Shown here: piece by piece, positions 1 to 8,102 of the stretch | Layout of the letters: each line of letters starts with the position of its first letter | Numbering within the stretch: the first letter of the stretch is position 1 | Source: Vibrio nigripulchritudo ATCC 27043 | GTDB lineage: Bacteria; Pseudomonadota; Gammaproteobacteria; Enterobacterales; Vibrionaceae | DNA length: 34,861 nucleotides | Reading direction: 5' to 3' | Assembly: GCF_000222685.1 (NCBI RefSeq) | Contig: NZ_AFWJ01000271.1 | Span: 1 to 34,861 of the forward strand | Position numbers and translations under genes: made by a program | The notes under the pieces: generated by a model | The model's input: only the letters and a program-made list of their open reading frames with translations | Databases searched by the model: none | What the model was told of the DNA's origin: nothing

Positions 1-25
1 GTTGGAGTGATTCAGGAGTTAGGGT

Positions 26-892
26 TCAGGTGATTGCACCTATCAGAGACTGGATAAGAGGGTCGTTTTGACGAGTATTTAAACACACAAACATGGTGCG
101 CAATCGAAGAGGAATATCACAAATGACTTTCAGGTTGTCGTCGTCGGGTTCTGCTGTCCCTTTTTCCTGATGAATCAGACCGATACCTAATCCTCCCGCA
201 ATAAGTGTGCGGGTCACTTTTTCTCTGTCGACACTGATTAGTTTACTGGGGCGAAAACCGTGTTCTTCAAACAGGGCTTCGGCAGCTTTGCCACAACAGG
301 TTTCAGCTCCGGGGTAAATCCACGGTAAGTGTTGCAGTGACGACCAGTCGACCGGAACGGGAATGTCCGGCAGGTGTGGTGATGTGGCGAGCAGCAGGCG
401 AGTTTTGGTTAAAGTGACTGAATAGAATTCTTCTGGCGTCTGCCCTATATCGTTGTATATGCCAGCATCCAGGCTGCCATTTTTGATACCACGAACGATA
501 TCGGCATTAGGGAGTTGCTGGAGTTTGATTTCAACGTCTGGAAAACGCTCTGCAACATACATGATGAGTTTGCCAAGAATATCTGGGGGAGTGTGGCTAC
601 TGGCTCCGACATTCACGATACCGGCAATTTGCCCCTGAATTTTGCGCGCTTCTTCCAGCAGATCCTGATGGGCTTTCAAGGTTTGTTCTGCCTTGATCAG
701 GATACGCTGTCCATCCAACGTTAGCCGCATGCCCTGAGGCGTGCGTTCAAACAAAGTCAGGCTGAGTGAGGACTCCAGAGCCTTAATATGTGCGCTCACT
801 GCTGGCTGGCTTAGAAACAAACGTTCTGAAGCGCGGGTAATGCTGCCTTCCTGAGCCACGGCGACAAAGGTTCTGAGTTGATGATTGTCCAC
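26..892 (-). CDS. LysR-family transcriptional regulator
   Basis: The 288-residue protein has the LysR layout: an N-terminal winged helix-turn-helix (about residues 1-60, with the SQPAVSAHIKALE recognition segment), a linker helix, and a periplasmic-binding-protein-like effector domain from about residue 90. Its start is the ATG at 892. It lies 27 bases downstream of the anion transporter gene on the same strand, so the two are probably co-transcribed and this protein probably controls the transporter in response to its substrate; that is inference from position. An unusual feature is a pair of adjacent cysteines (199-200, in ETCCGKA) inside the effector domain, which could bind a thiol ligand or metal or be redox active. 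The effector is not predictable from sequence alone. Confidence 0.93.
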   Translation of the reverse strand: MDNHQLRTFVAVAQEGSITRASERLFLSQPAVSAHIKALESSLSLTLFERTPQGMRLTLDGQRILIKAEQTLKAHQDLLEEARKIQGQIAGIVNVGASSHTPPDILGKLIMYVAERFPDVEIKLQQLPNADIVRGIKNGSLDAGIYNDIGQTPEEFYSVTLTKTRLLLATSPHLPDIPVPVDWSSLQHLPWIYPGAETCCGKAAEALFEEHGFRPSKLISVDREKVTRTLIAGGLGIGLIHQEKGTAEPDDDNLKVICDIPLRLRTMFVCLNTRQNDPLIQSLIGAIT

Positions 893-919
893 CTGATTTC
901 TCCCTGTAATCCACTCTTA

Positions 920-2359
920 TCAGAGTAGACCAATAACCTGCCACCACAGCAAATCTAAGGGCAACAGTAGCACCAATGTAATAACAAATAATGAAACACA
1001 CAGTTTACTGATGGAAGAAACCGGCAGTTTACCCATCTGCATTGCGGTCACAATGGGTGGAGCCTGATACGGCAACAGGATATTGGAATAGGCAAAAACC
1101 TGAGTCATTAAAACTGTCATCACAGGCAGACCCGTCGATGTCGCCAGGTCACCCGCAATAGGCGTCATCACCGCTGGCACACCTGGCAAGCTGGTGGTAA
1201 TGGCGACCACAGATGAAATAAACGTAAGCGAGACAACACTCTTTAACTGCTCATCCGGAGAAAACGAAACGCTTTCTCCCAATGACTGAATTAAGGTTTC
1301 GCCCAACCCGGACTGAGAAATCACCGCCCCAAGTCCTATGATGCCAGCGACAAAAAACAGCGAGTTGTAGTTGAGATCAGCCTGAAAGCTGTTTTTCGCC
1401 GTCAGATTAAAGAATGGGCAAAGACACAGAATGGCGCCTGCAAGACCAATCCATCCCGGAGAAATGTGGTGAATACTATCGGTTAACCAAAAGGCAAGGC
1501 ATCCAAAGATAATGGCAGCCAACAGCTTTTCATTTCCGGATACAGGCTCTCTTTCTACCTGCTCCTGCTGGATGTACTTGGGGTCATCTGACGGGAAAAT
1601 TTTGAGAATTAGCCAAACCAATACGATCCCTTTTAAAGCACCTAAAACCGGGAAATGGATGATGAGGTAATCCCAGTAGGAGAGCTGGATATCAAGCAAG
1701 TTTTCCGTCATACCCGCAAGAATCATATTGGGTGCATTGGCCGGCAGAATAGTAAATGCAGGGAGCCAGGTACCAAAAGCGGTGGCAGTAATAATCCCGA
1801 TTCTGCCTTTTGAGTCGGCGGTGTAACCCATTTTATCCGTCAGTGCCATCATGATGGGAAGCAACAGCGCGATGCGCCCCATGGAAGAGGGCATAATGAA
1901 AGACAGCGCAATGCCGAACGCAACGATTCGCCAAATCATGGTGGAGTATTGGTTGCCCAGCGCTGATGCCAGTATTTTCGCGATCCGTTTACCAAGCCCT
2001 GTGTGTTTGAATGATGCTCCCAGAACCAACCCAGCGAAAAGTAGCCAGAACGTAGACGACTGAAAACCTGACAAAACAGCGGAAGCAGGAGCAAGATCGG
2101 CAACAATTGCTATCAGGAAGAAAGTCAGCGCCGTCCAGTATTCAGGCACAACCACCGTTGCCCACATACCAATGCACAGAACGGTAAGAGCCGCCACCGA
2201 AGCTAAGTGAACACTTTGAAATTGAGCAACCAGTACGCCAGTGATGATACTCAGTATCGTAATGAGAAGGGCAACCCGGCGCTTCTTGTCGAGTTGGCTG
2301 GCGGATCCATTTTTGGGTGAATCATTGGGCTTTAAAGCGGAGGAGCTGGGCTGAGTCAT
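920..2359 (-). CDS. SLC13/DASS-type sodium:anion symporter
   Basis: This is a polytopic inner-membrane protein with roughly a dozen hydrophobic segments and two half-repeats. SIMPSSMGRIAL-like text in the first half and SLPGVPAVMTPIA in the second are typical of the divalent anion:sodium symporter family, which takes up dicarboxylates, sulfate and related anions. I chose the ATG at 2359 (479 aa) because GAGGTGA lies just upstream of it; a longer reading from 2410 adds 17 residues but has no comparable ribosome site. The last gene of its unit is the LysR regulator immediately downstream. The substrate cannot be read from the sequence: di- or tricarboxylate, sulfate and sulfonate are all possible. 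Confidence 0.85.
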   Translation of the reverse strand: MTQPSSSALKPNDSPKNGSASQLDKKRRVALLITILSIITGVLVAQFQSVHLASVAALTVLCIGMWATVVVPEYWTALTFFLIAIVADLAPASAVLSGFQSSTFWLLFAGLVLGASFKHTGLGKRIAKILASALGNQYSTMIWRIVAFGIALSFIMPSSMGRIALLLPIMMALTDKMGYTADSKGRIGIITATAFGTWLPAFTILPANAPNMILAGMTENLLDIQLSYWDYLIIHFPVLGALKGIVLVWLILKIFPSDDPKYIQQEQVEREPVSGNEKLLAAIIFGCLAFWLTDSIHHISPGWIGLAGAILCLCPFFNLTAKNSFQADLNYNSLFFVAGIIGLGAVISQSGLGETLIQSLGESVSFSPDEQLKSVVSLTFISSVVAITTSLPGVPAVMTPIAGDLATSTGLPVMTVLMTQVFAYSNILLPYQAPPIVTAMQMGKLPVSSISKLCVSLFVITLVLLLPLDLLWWQVIGLL

Positions 2360-2410
2360 TGAGCGGTCACCTCGATTTCTAGGTTTAAGAACATCATGTC
2401 TTAGAGTCAT

Positions 2411-2704
2411 TATGCAATTATGTTATCAACTCAAGTTACAGAAATTCCAATCAAATATTCTGAATTCGGGTCTCAGATTTGCTGAGGTACTGATTCTAAA
2501 TACAGAGTATTGTCTGTAATCGAAAGCGCTGACACTTTGACTAAGTGCTAGGTTGAGAAAGATGGATTGCAGAGATAGAGATCGGAGGCTAGACCTAGAT
2601 CGCAATCCACCCAGTTTTAACGCAAAAATTGTGAGGCTGAGTCAGGATTTTAGTATGGTGACAGCGCAGCATTGGACTCGGCTAGGTAAAACGGAAGTAG
2701 GAAA
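2411..2704. other. Intergenic region between divergent genes, with an inverted repeat
   Basis: This 294-base spacer separates the minus-strand transporter from the plus-strand outer-membrane protein and must hold both promoters. It contains an 8-bp perfect inverted repeat, TGGATTGC at 2563-2570 and GCAATCCA at 2602-2609, with further self-complementary text (GATC and CTAG blocks) between the arms. This could be the folded 5' leader of the outer-membrane protein mRNA. I see no coding sequence here. Confidence 0.5.
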
Positions 2705-3232
2705 ATGAAAAAATCGCGTGTTGGTTTATTTTTGGTGACAGCTTTGCTGTCTGGGCTTGCGAGCGCGCAGGATTTCAACCGCTTAGAAGGTTGGAGCCTA
2801 GGCGCAGGCTATTCAGAAACAGATTATGATAAATCGTTGGGCGGCTTTGATACCGCTTCAGAGGGTGGAACAGGTTTTCGCTTAGAAACAACCTACAACT
2901 TTAACGGTTTTGCTGGCTTAAAAGCATCGTATGAATCGAACAGAGAAGAGGATTTAAAAGGGCATACTTTGAAGCTGGGCGGTGAGCTTGGTTATTCGTA
3001 TGTTTTCTCTGACGGATCCTTCATTAAACCTTATCTTGAAGCTGGCTACGCGAATCACCGTATTCAAGCCCATGGCGCTAATGAAAAAGTGAGCGAGTCC
3101 GCCGCTTATTATGGTGCCGGGATTCGCTTTTCCACGAACTATGGATTTTACGTCGACTTTGGTGCCGACAGAAGCAAGATGGACGACGTCAACCTGACTC
3201 AGTTTAGCGCCACTCTGGGAATGAAGTTCTGA
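2705..3232 (+). CDS. Small outer-membrane beta-barrel protein (OmpA-like transmembrane / OMP_b-brl family)
   Basis: The 175-residue product begins with a clear Sec signal peptide (MKKSRVGLFLVTALLSGLASA, cleavage before QDF). The mature part alternates polar and aromatic residues in repeated amphipathic strands (GWSLGAGYSETDY, GELGYSYVF, YLEAGYA, YYGAGIRFS, GFYVDFGAD) and ends in an aromatic residue (LGMKF), as outer-membrane barrels do. The size fits an eight-stranded barrel of about 150 residues. The gene is preceded by a GGAAGTAGGAAA ribosome site and followed by a strong terminator, so it is monocistronic. Relatives include Ail/OmpX-type and generic porin-family proteins; the actual role (adhesion, stress, serum resistance) cannot be told. 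Confidence 0.85.
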   Translation: MKKSRVGLFLVTALLSGLASAQDFNRLEGWSLGAGYSETDYDKSLGGFDTASEGGTGFRLETTYNFNGFAGLKASYESNREEDLKGHTLKLGGELGYSYVFSDGSFIKPYLEAGYANHRIQAHGANEKVSESAAYYGAGIRFSTNYGFYVDFGADRSKMDDVNLTQFSATLGMKF

Positions 3233-3252
3233 TTTGGTGTGAGTAGAACCCA

Positions 3253-3284
3253 AACAGCCTGACTATGTCAGGCTGTTTTTGTTT
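3253..3284 (+). terminator. Rho-independent terminator of the barrel protein gene
   Basis: A 10-bp perfect stem, AACAGCCTGA (3253-3262) with TCAGGCTGTT (3268-3277), has a 5-base loop and is followed by TTTGTTT. It lies 20 bases after the stop codon. Confidence 0.9.
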
Positions 3285-3359
3285 AGAAGAAGATAAAGAA
3301 ATCTTCTTTACTGAAAAGGCTGAAAAATTCACGTTCGTTCATGGTTCTTCTCCTTATAT

Positions 3360-3402
3360 CCGGCATTCAGAGAATGGTGCTCTGAATGCCGGTTTTGGTT
3401 TT
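3360..3402 (+). terminator. Second strong plus-strand terminator hairpin
   Basis: A 13-bp perfect stem, CCGGCATTCAGAG (3360-3372) with CTCTGAATGCCGG (3380-3392), is followed by TTTTGGTTTT. Only the plus strand has a U-rich tail; read on the minus strand, downstream of the catalase gene, the hairpin is followed by ATATAAGG. It may be a back-up terminator or the 3' end of a small RNA (see findings). As a plain hairpin it may also protect the 3' end of the catalase mRNA. Confidence 0.8.
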
Positions 3403-3406
3403 AAGA

Positions 3407-4849
3407 TCAGGACTGGTTTGCTTTATGTATGGCGGCTTCTAGCCCTCTTCCGTAGTCCTGGTCGGCTTGATACGCGTGGTCGATATGGCGTTGCTGGATA
3501 AATTCCGGAACTCCTTTGATAGAGCGCGCGGTGTTTTCAAACAAACGCTGCTGTTCATCTTTACTCATGATGCGAAACAGGTTACCTGCCTGGCTAAAGT
3601 AATCCTGATCGACGCGGTGGTCATAGTGATCAGCATCGCCAGAAATACGCAGCGGTGGCTCAGAGAAGTCTGGCTGTTCTTCCCACTCACGCTTGTAGTT
3701 GGGTTCATAACCAATGGTTGATCCAAAGTTGCCGTCGACTCTCATTGCGCCGTCTCGGTGGTAACTGTGTACTGGGCAGCGCGGTGCATTCACGGGTATC
3801 TGGTGGTGATTGACTCCTAAACGGTAGCGTTGAGCATCGCCGTAAGAGAACAGTCTGCCTTGCAGCATCTTATCTGGTGAGAATCCGATACCAGGGACGA
3901 TTGCGGCTGGGTTAAATGCCGACTGTTCTACTTCTGCAAAGTAGTTGTCAGGGTTACGGTTCAGCTCCAATTCTCCCACTTCAATAAGTGGATAGTCCTT
4001 GTGAGACCACACTCGCGTTAAGTCGAACGGGTTGAAGTTCACCTCGTCGGCTTCCATTTCTGGCATGACCTGAATGTACAGGGTCCATTTTGGGAAATTC
4101 TGATCTTCGATGTTGTCATAAAGGTCACGATGATGACTTTCCCTGTCGTCAGCAATCAGCTTTCCGGCTTCGCCGTCAGTCAGATTTTTGATGCCTTGCT
4201 GAGTTTTGAAGTGGAACTTCACCCAAAAACGCTCGTTATCTGCATTGATCATGCTAAACGTATGGCTGCCGTACCCGTTCATATGGCGATAACTGACTGG
4301 AATACCTCGATCACTCATCACAATGGTGACTTGATGAAAGGCTTCAGGCAGTGATGTCCAAAAATCCCAGTTATTAACCGCACTTCGCATATTTGTGCGC
4401 GGGTCTCTTTTTACAGCATGGTTAAGATCGGGGAATTTCAGAGGATCGCGAAGGAAGAAAACAGGGGTGTTGTTACCCACCAGATCCCAGTTGCCTTCTT
4501 CGGTGTAGAACTTTATCGCAAAACCGCGAATATCACGTTCTGCATCGGCAGCGCCTCGTTCACCTGCTACCGTTGTAAACCGGGTAAATAGCTCGGTTTT
4601 TTTACCAATTTCAGAGAACAGTTTCGCTCGGGTATATTGGGTAATATCGTGCGTAACAGTGAAAGTACCGTAAGCCCCAGAACCCTTAGCGTGCATTCGC
4701 CTTTCCGGGATGACTTCACGGTCAAAGTGGGCAAGCTTTTCCAAGAACCAGACATCTTGCAGCAGTTGTGGGCCACGAGGTCCCGCAGTCATTACATTTT
4801 GGTTATGGGCGACAGGGCAACCTGCAGCAGTCGTTAATTTTTTACTCAT
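3407..4849 (-). CDS. katA: Monofunctional heme catalase, small-subunit type
   Basis: The protein breaks hydrogen peroxide down to water and oxygen in the cytoplasm. The 480-residue reading starts at the ATG at 4849, 7 bases after AAGGAA; the frame stays open to 4882 but that upstream start has no ribosome site. Active-site features are in order: distal His53 in [12 protein letters not shown], Asn126 in WDLVGNN, the [11 protein letters not shown] segment, and proximal heme ligand Tyr336 in [12 protein letters not shown]. The length and lack of a C-terminal flavodoxin-like domain place it among small-subunit (about 55 kDa) catalases. It is monocistronic. The upstream region 4883-4990 is AT-rich; I looked for an OxyR site and found no convincing one. 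Confidence 0.96.
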   Translation of the reverse strand: MSKKLTTAAGCPVAHNQNVMTAGPRGPQLLQDVWFLEKLAHFDREVIPERRMHAKGSGAYGTFTVTHDITQYTRAKLFSEIGKKTELFTRFTTVAGERGAADAERDIRGFAIKFYTEEGNWDLVGNNTPVFFLRDPLKFPDLNHAVKRDPRTNMRSAVNNWDFWTSLPEAFHQVTIVMSDRGIPVSYRHMNGYGSHTFSMINADNERFWVKFHFKTQQGIKNLTDGEAGKLIADDRESHHRDLYDNIEDQNFPKWTLYIQVMPEMEADEVNFNPFDLTRVWSHKDYPLIEVGELELNRNPDNYFAEVEQSAFNPAAIVPGIGFSPDKMLQGRLFSYGDAQRYRLGVNHHQIPVNAPRCPVHSYHRDGAMRVDGNFGSTIGYEPNYKREWEEQPDFSEPPLRISGDADHYDHRVDQDYFSQAGNLFRIMSKDEQQRLFENTARSIKGVPEFIQQRHIDHAYQADQDYGRGLEAAIHKANQS

Positions 4850-4991
4850 AATCAAATTCCTTCCAGACATAACAGCAAACATTGCGACAACCTAACTGGA
4901 CAACTTTGTTAGCTAGATTGTTTTTACAGATTAATAGGTGTCTTTTGAAAGGTAAAATCGATTATAATTATATTATCAATAGTCAGAGTTG

Positions 4992-5021
4992 ATTAAAAAG
5001 GCAGCACTAGTAGGCTGCCTT
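4992..5021 (-). terminator. Terminator of the protease operon
   Basis: Read on the minus strand, an 8-bp stem AAGGCAGC/GCTGCCTT (4998-5005 with 5014-5021) is followed by a run of five or six T residues (4992-4998). It lies 16 bases beyond the stop of the metzincin gene. Confidence 0.85.
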
Positions 5022-5036
5022 GTCTGTTTCTATTGG

Positions 5037-6284
5037 TTACTTCAAAGTCAGAGTAGCGTTTTTAACAACACCTACATCATTACGGAAGTGATCGGTAACC
5101 TGAAGTTTCCACTGACCAGTAATGTCTACGCCCTGCATATCTTGCAAAGTGAAGGTCACATTGAATTTTTTGCCACGGTCACTTCGGTTTGCCTTCTTAA
5201 GCACCCAGTAGGCATTGTCTGGAGCAATCAATCTTACTGAAATATCACCGATGAACTCGTGTTCAATATCAAGCGCAATCGTAGGTTCCGTGACTTCACC
5301 TGTGTAAGAAACCTCAAGCGGGATCTCTATTTGCGTGTGATCCGGAACGGCAACAGGCGATTCAAGACTGAATACATTCTTCGTTTCCTGTGGTTCTTTT
5401 GGTTCAACAGGGTCGGTTGTGTCTGTACCACCGTCTTTACTCTGGTAGATATTGGCAATTTTCGGCGCTGTCAGACCAATGGCACGCGTGGCGTTGGACT
5501 TATCTTTAACACCACAAGCCTGATCGCCACACTGTGTATCTGGGTTAGAGAACGTGTAAGAGCGGTTGTAAACATTGAATAAGAAGCCATAAGCCATGGT
5601 TGTTGCGAACTTACCGTTCACACCATAACCATACGCGTCTTTTTCCGTACCATTTTGTGTATGTGGTGGAACCGTGTATTGTTCACGAGCGTGGTTAATA
5701 CCAAAGTTATGACCCAGCTCGTGGATAAAGGTATCGTCTCCACATTCGTTCAGATAAGAATGGCTGTACATCTGGCTTTTCACCCAAGACGTATTGCTTG
5801 CATCCCATCGGAATGCAGGAACTACCCAAGCCAGACCACAGCTTAAACTGATGGTGTTGCCTTCTCTTACGTAATCCGGTGAGTTTTTGACATCCAGGTT
5901 ACGGAAGAGCGCGACCATGTCGGCGCCTTTTTCTTTCCTAACCTGCTCGATATCACTGAAAATGGCATCTTGTTTGTAGCTTGGAGTGATGGCGTCTAGT
6001 GCTGCTTCCTGATTAAGTCTTCTACCTGGAGCCGAGTCGTAGTTGTATTCTTTGGTGCCAACAAGGTTAACCTTGACATCCAAACCACTCTTTTTAAGGA
6101 TTTGGTTACCAACATTGAAACGGTGTTGGATCTGGGTGATATGCTCGGTTTTGTTTTGTTCCGTTGCGAACCAGTCTGAAGTGGCTTTTGTATAAACGCC
6201 CAGAATGTCGATATTCGTTGTTGCGTATACAGAAGGCGCAACAAGGCTCGACGTAATAACCGCCGCTAATAACGTTTTATTCAT
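5037..6284 (-). CDS. Secreted metzincin zinc protease (reprolysin-like) with C-terminal P domain
   Basis: The 415-residue protein has a Sec signal peptide (MNKTLLAAVITSSLVAPSVYA) followed at once by the catalytic fold: an IDILGVYTK strand, then the zinc site HELGHNFGINH (His188, Glu189, His192, His198) and a Met-turn at Met230 in TTMAYG. This is the metzincin signature. A Pro/Asp/Glu-rich linker (about 284-302) leads to a 110-residue P/Homo-B domain (EHEFIGDISVRLIAPD, DITGQWKLQVTD), common in extracellular bacterial proteases. No pro-region precedes the catalytic domain, which is unusual for the family. The gene is second in an operon with the protein encoded at 6333-6995, 48 bases apart, and has its own AGGA ribosome site. 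Confidence 0.9.
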   Translation of the reverse strand: MNKTLLAAVITSSLVAPSVYATTNIDILGVYTKATSDWFATEQNKTEHITQIQHRFNVGNQILKKSGLDVKVNLVGTKEYNYDSAPGRRLNQEAALDAITPSYKQDAIFSDIEQVRKEKGADMVALFRNLDVKNSPDYVREGNTISLSCGLAWVVPAFRWDASNTSWVKSQMYSHSYLNECGDDTFIHELGHNFGINHAREQYTVPPHTQNGTEKDAYGYGVNGKFATTMAYGFLFNVYNRSYTFSNPDTQCGDQACGVKDKSNATRAIGLTAPKIANIYQSKDGGTDTTDPVEPKEPQETKNVFSLESPVAVPDHTQIEIPLEVSYTGEVTEPTIALDIEHEFIGDISVRLIAPDNAYWVLKKANRSDRGKKFNVTFTLQDMQGVDITGQWKLQVTDHFRNDVGVVKNATLTLK

Positions 6285-6332
6285 TTTTTATCCTAATATT
6301 TAATCGTATTTATTTTTATTTGATCTGCATTA

Positions 6333-6995
6333 TTAATAATCGTAACCGTGGCTGTCGGGTACTTCATATATCCATGCAGTTCTCCCTCTTCCTTCAATTT
6401 TAATTGAGCCACTAGGGTGACCAATAAAACCTAAAATTGAAGAGCTTCCAAAAGTGAAGGTCACAGGATAGCTTTGATCGTCAATAGTGAAATTGCCTGA
6501 CCAAGTCCGGATGCCCTCATTTTGAAATTCATTGGACTCCACCTCTATATCGATATTTGAATCGTCGGGTAAATTCAGTGTTAGCTTGTCGCCGAGGTTT
6601 AGTGCTTTAAACTCAGGAACATTAGAAAATTCAATGGCTTTTATGGCTTCAATTGCAGTGCTTTTAGGCTTAATTTTATCCAGAGTGTCACTTGGGTTAA
6701 TGTCTACCCAAACCTCTTCCACATGCCTGGGTTCTCGCCATTTCTTCTCTTTTTCGTCGGTATATAGAGCCAGTTTATCAACTTCAGGATTGGGTGAACG
6801 ATGAACAGGCACAGCAACTTTTTGTTGCAGGTTGACTTCTTTTGTTGCCACGTCTTTGATTATTACCGCGTGTGTATCTTGGTGTTTATTGGTGTTTTCA
6901 ACAGCTAATGAATCCTCTTTATCAATATTGTTGAAAAGAAATAAAGACAATGGAACAACTAACCCTGTTGCAATAACTATGGGTTTTATTTTCAT
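6333..6995 (-). CDS. Exported protein resembling a stand-alone metzincin pro-region
   Basis: I place the start at the ATG at 6995 (220 aa), 7 bases after GGGAG. An N-terminal hydrophobic stretch (residues 4-22) acts as signal peptide or membrane anchor. The middle is charged and linker-like. The last 60 residues (RTWSGNF from residue 163, then PVTFTFGSSSILGFIG and AWIYEVPDSHG) have the W-x-G strand and small beta-sheet pattern seen in the N-terminal propeptides of bacterial reprolysin-like and peptidyl-Asp (M72) proteases. It contains no cysteine, so a cysteine-switch mechanism is excluded. It is encoded first in an operon with a metzincin that lacks a pro-region, so I infer a trans-acting chaperone or inhibitor. 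It could also be an unrelated secreted partner. Confidence 0.6.
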   Translation of the reverse strand: MKIKPIVIATGLVVPLSLFLFNNIDKEDSLAVENTNKHQDTHAVIIKDVATKEVNLQQKVAVPVHRSPNPEVDKLALYTDEKEKKWREPRHVEEVWVDINPSDTLDKIKPKSTAIEAIKAIEFSNVPEFKALNLGDKLTLNLPDDSNIDIEVESNEFQNEGIRTWSGNFTIDDQSYPVTFTFGSSSILGFIGHPSGSIKIEGRGRTAWIYEVPDSHGYDY

Positions 6996-7104
6996 AAAGA
7001 TCTCCCTACCCATAAGTTATTTACAGGCATATTTTGATATATGTATCGAATACGTTAAGTATTATATTTTACTAAAGTAGAATATATTCACGGATAGATA
7101 GGTT

Positions 7105-7356
7105 TGTGCACCTATAGAATCTCTATCTTTATCCATTGATATAGATTAATTAGTGAATTTTGAAAATAATGAAATATTAATCCCAACAAAAAATGTCCCC
7201 TACTGGAATGCGGAATATTTTATAAAAGATGCTTTTTACTCACAATAGAAGGATTTATATCTCGTATCTGATACTTGCATATAATCTATTTTTATGTGCG
7301 TAGGTTAGAATCTTAGCTCTTATTTCGCTACATCCATTGATATACATTACTTGTGA
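7105..7356. repeat. Imperfect direct repeat, two copies about 190-200 bases apart
   Basis: Copy 1 (7105-7156) and copy 2 (7295-7356) share TGTGC, GAATCT, the identical 13-mer ATCCATTGATATA followed by one mismatch and ATTA, then GTGA, in the same order with slightly different spacing. The 13-mer lies at 7131-7143 and 7332-7344. This may reflect an old local duplication or repeated regulator sites. Confidence 0.5.
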
Positions 7357-7575
7357 CTTTAATTGATATTTTTGACATTAGCGGTTTGATGAAATACCCG
7401 AGTTCGGTAGCATATAAGTCGTTGTCTTCTTTTACATACCAAACGTAATAAACTCCTGTTTGTCTTTAACTTATTGTAAATAAAGATTTAATTTTTAAGT
7501 CTAGTAGGATTCATTTCGAGCTTTTTTTAGAGCTTTGACTCTAATTTTATTTGGTTCCAGATAAAGAGAGAAAAC

Positions 7576-7665
7576 ATGGCAGAGGTCTTAATTTTCCTAA
7601 AATTGGCATTTTTCAATGTGATCGCACTTCAATTAATATCAAGAAATAAATTAATGTTATTTTGA
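7576..7665 (+). CDS. Possible 29-residue hydrophobic peptide
   Basis: The frame starts at ATG 7576 with GAGAG a few bases upstream and encodes MAEVLIFLKLAFFNVIALQ followed by a short basic tail and a TGA stop. The hydrophobic core is long enough for one membrane helix. In AT-rich DNA such frames arise by chance, so this is only a candidate; conservation in relatives would decide it. Confidence 0.2.
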   Translation: MAEVLIFLKLAFFNVIALQLISRNKLMLF

Positions 7666-7912
7666 TTTTAAAATAAGAAAAACCTTAAGAAATCGATTGG
7701 TTTTTAAGTAATTGATATTTTTGTTATGTTATATAGTAACTATTATTTTTAGTTTTATATATAATGGAAATAAATTTATCCATTACATATTTTTCATGAA
7801 TGAAAAGTTGTTATGAAATAACGTATCAAACATCAAATAAAATTTCTAAATGCCGTAAGTACCTGTCAGGCGTTTTCAACCTCAATCCCTTACCCAGAAC
7901 TCAGATTGATTA

Positions 7913-7941
7913 TTATCAAGTACTCCTTCGTAACTCATAAA
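7913..7941 (+). promoter_or_regulatory. Candidate promoter of the ABC/NnrS operon
   Basis: TTATCA (7913-7918) and CATAAA (7936-7941) form a sigma-70-like pair with a 17-base spacer. The expected start of transcription falls inside the Fur box just downstream. Confidence 0.45.
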
Positions 7942-7946
7942 TTAGG

Positions 7947-7963
7947 ATGAGAATTATTCTCAT
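7947..7963 (+). promoter_or_regulatory. Fur box (iron-responsive operator)
   Basis: ATGAGAATTATTCTCAT is a perfect 8-1-8 palindrome. Extended to 19 bases (7946-7964) it matches the Vibrio Fur consensus AATGANAATNATTNTCATT at all but one position. It overlaps the expected transcription start of the downstream operon, the usual arrangement for iron-dependent repression. Confidence 0.85.
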
Positions 7964-8088
7964 TTGATGCGTATTGGCAAACCCAAGGCTTTTACGACTC
8001 AATGGCGAAGCTTTCACTGGAAGGCAACAAGGTGTTTGTTGAAGCGCCAAAACGGAGTGTCTATATGGCTGTTGCTGCCAATTTTTAA
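7951..8088 (+). pseudogene. Remnant: C-terminal 45 codons of a TonB-dependent outer-membrane receptor
   Basis: An open stretch without a usable start encodes the text AYWQTQGFYDS...EGNKVF and ends EAPKRSVYMAVAANF, then TAA. An alternating strand with a Pro-x-Arg-x-Val-Tyr turn, ending in an aromatic residue, is how TonB-dependent siderophore receptors end. The frame is closed by TGA at 7948-7950, inside the Fur box, so the rest of a gene of about 2 kb is missing and the promoter is fused to its tail. The remnant stops 14 bases before the substrate-binding protein gene, whose AAGGAG ribosome site overlaps its stop. A receptor followed by ABC genes would be a normal Fur-regulated uptake operon. 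The identification rests on only 45 residues. Confidence 0.6.
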
Positions 8089-8102
8089 GGAGAAAAAAAT
8101 CA

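Larger units (their letters stand above)
7014..7946. other. Long AT-rich intergenic region
   Basis: These roughly 930 bases between the divergent protease and ABC/NnrS operons are strongly AT-rich and contain no recognisable long gene. On the minus strand TATAAT at 7061-7066 is a good -10 for the protease operon. There is an ATAGGT/ACCTAT inverted repeat at 7098-7115, an imperfect direct repeat (7105-7156 and 7295-7356), a possible 29-codon reading frame at 7576, and a plus-strand promoter and Fur box at the right end. Such composition is typical of H-NS-bound DNA; that is inference. Confidence 0.6.

Noticed and set aside
4883-4990. Possible OxyR or Fur site upstream of the catalase gene (ATAGGTGTC, GATTATAATTATATTATC)
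   Set aside because: The half-site spacing does not fit the four-part OxyR pattern, and the AT-rich stretch matches the Fur palindrome only loosely; this is what random AT-rich DNA gives.
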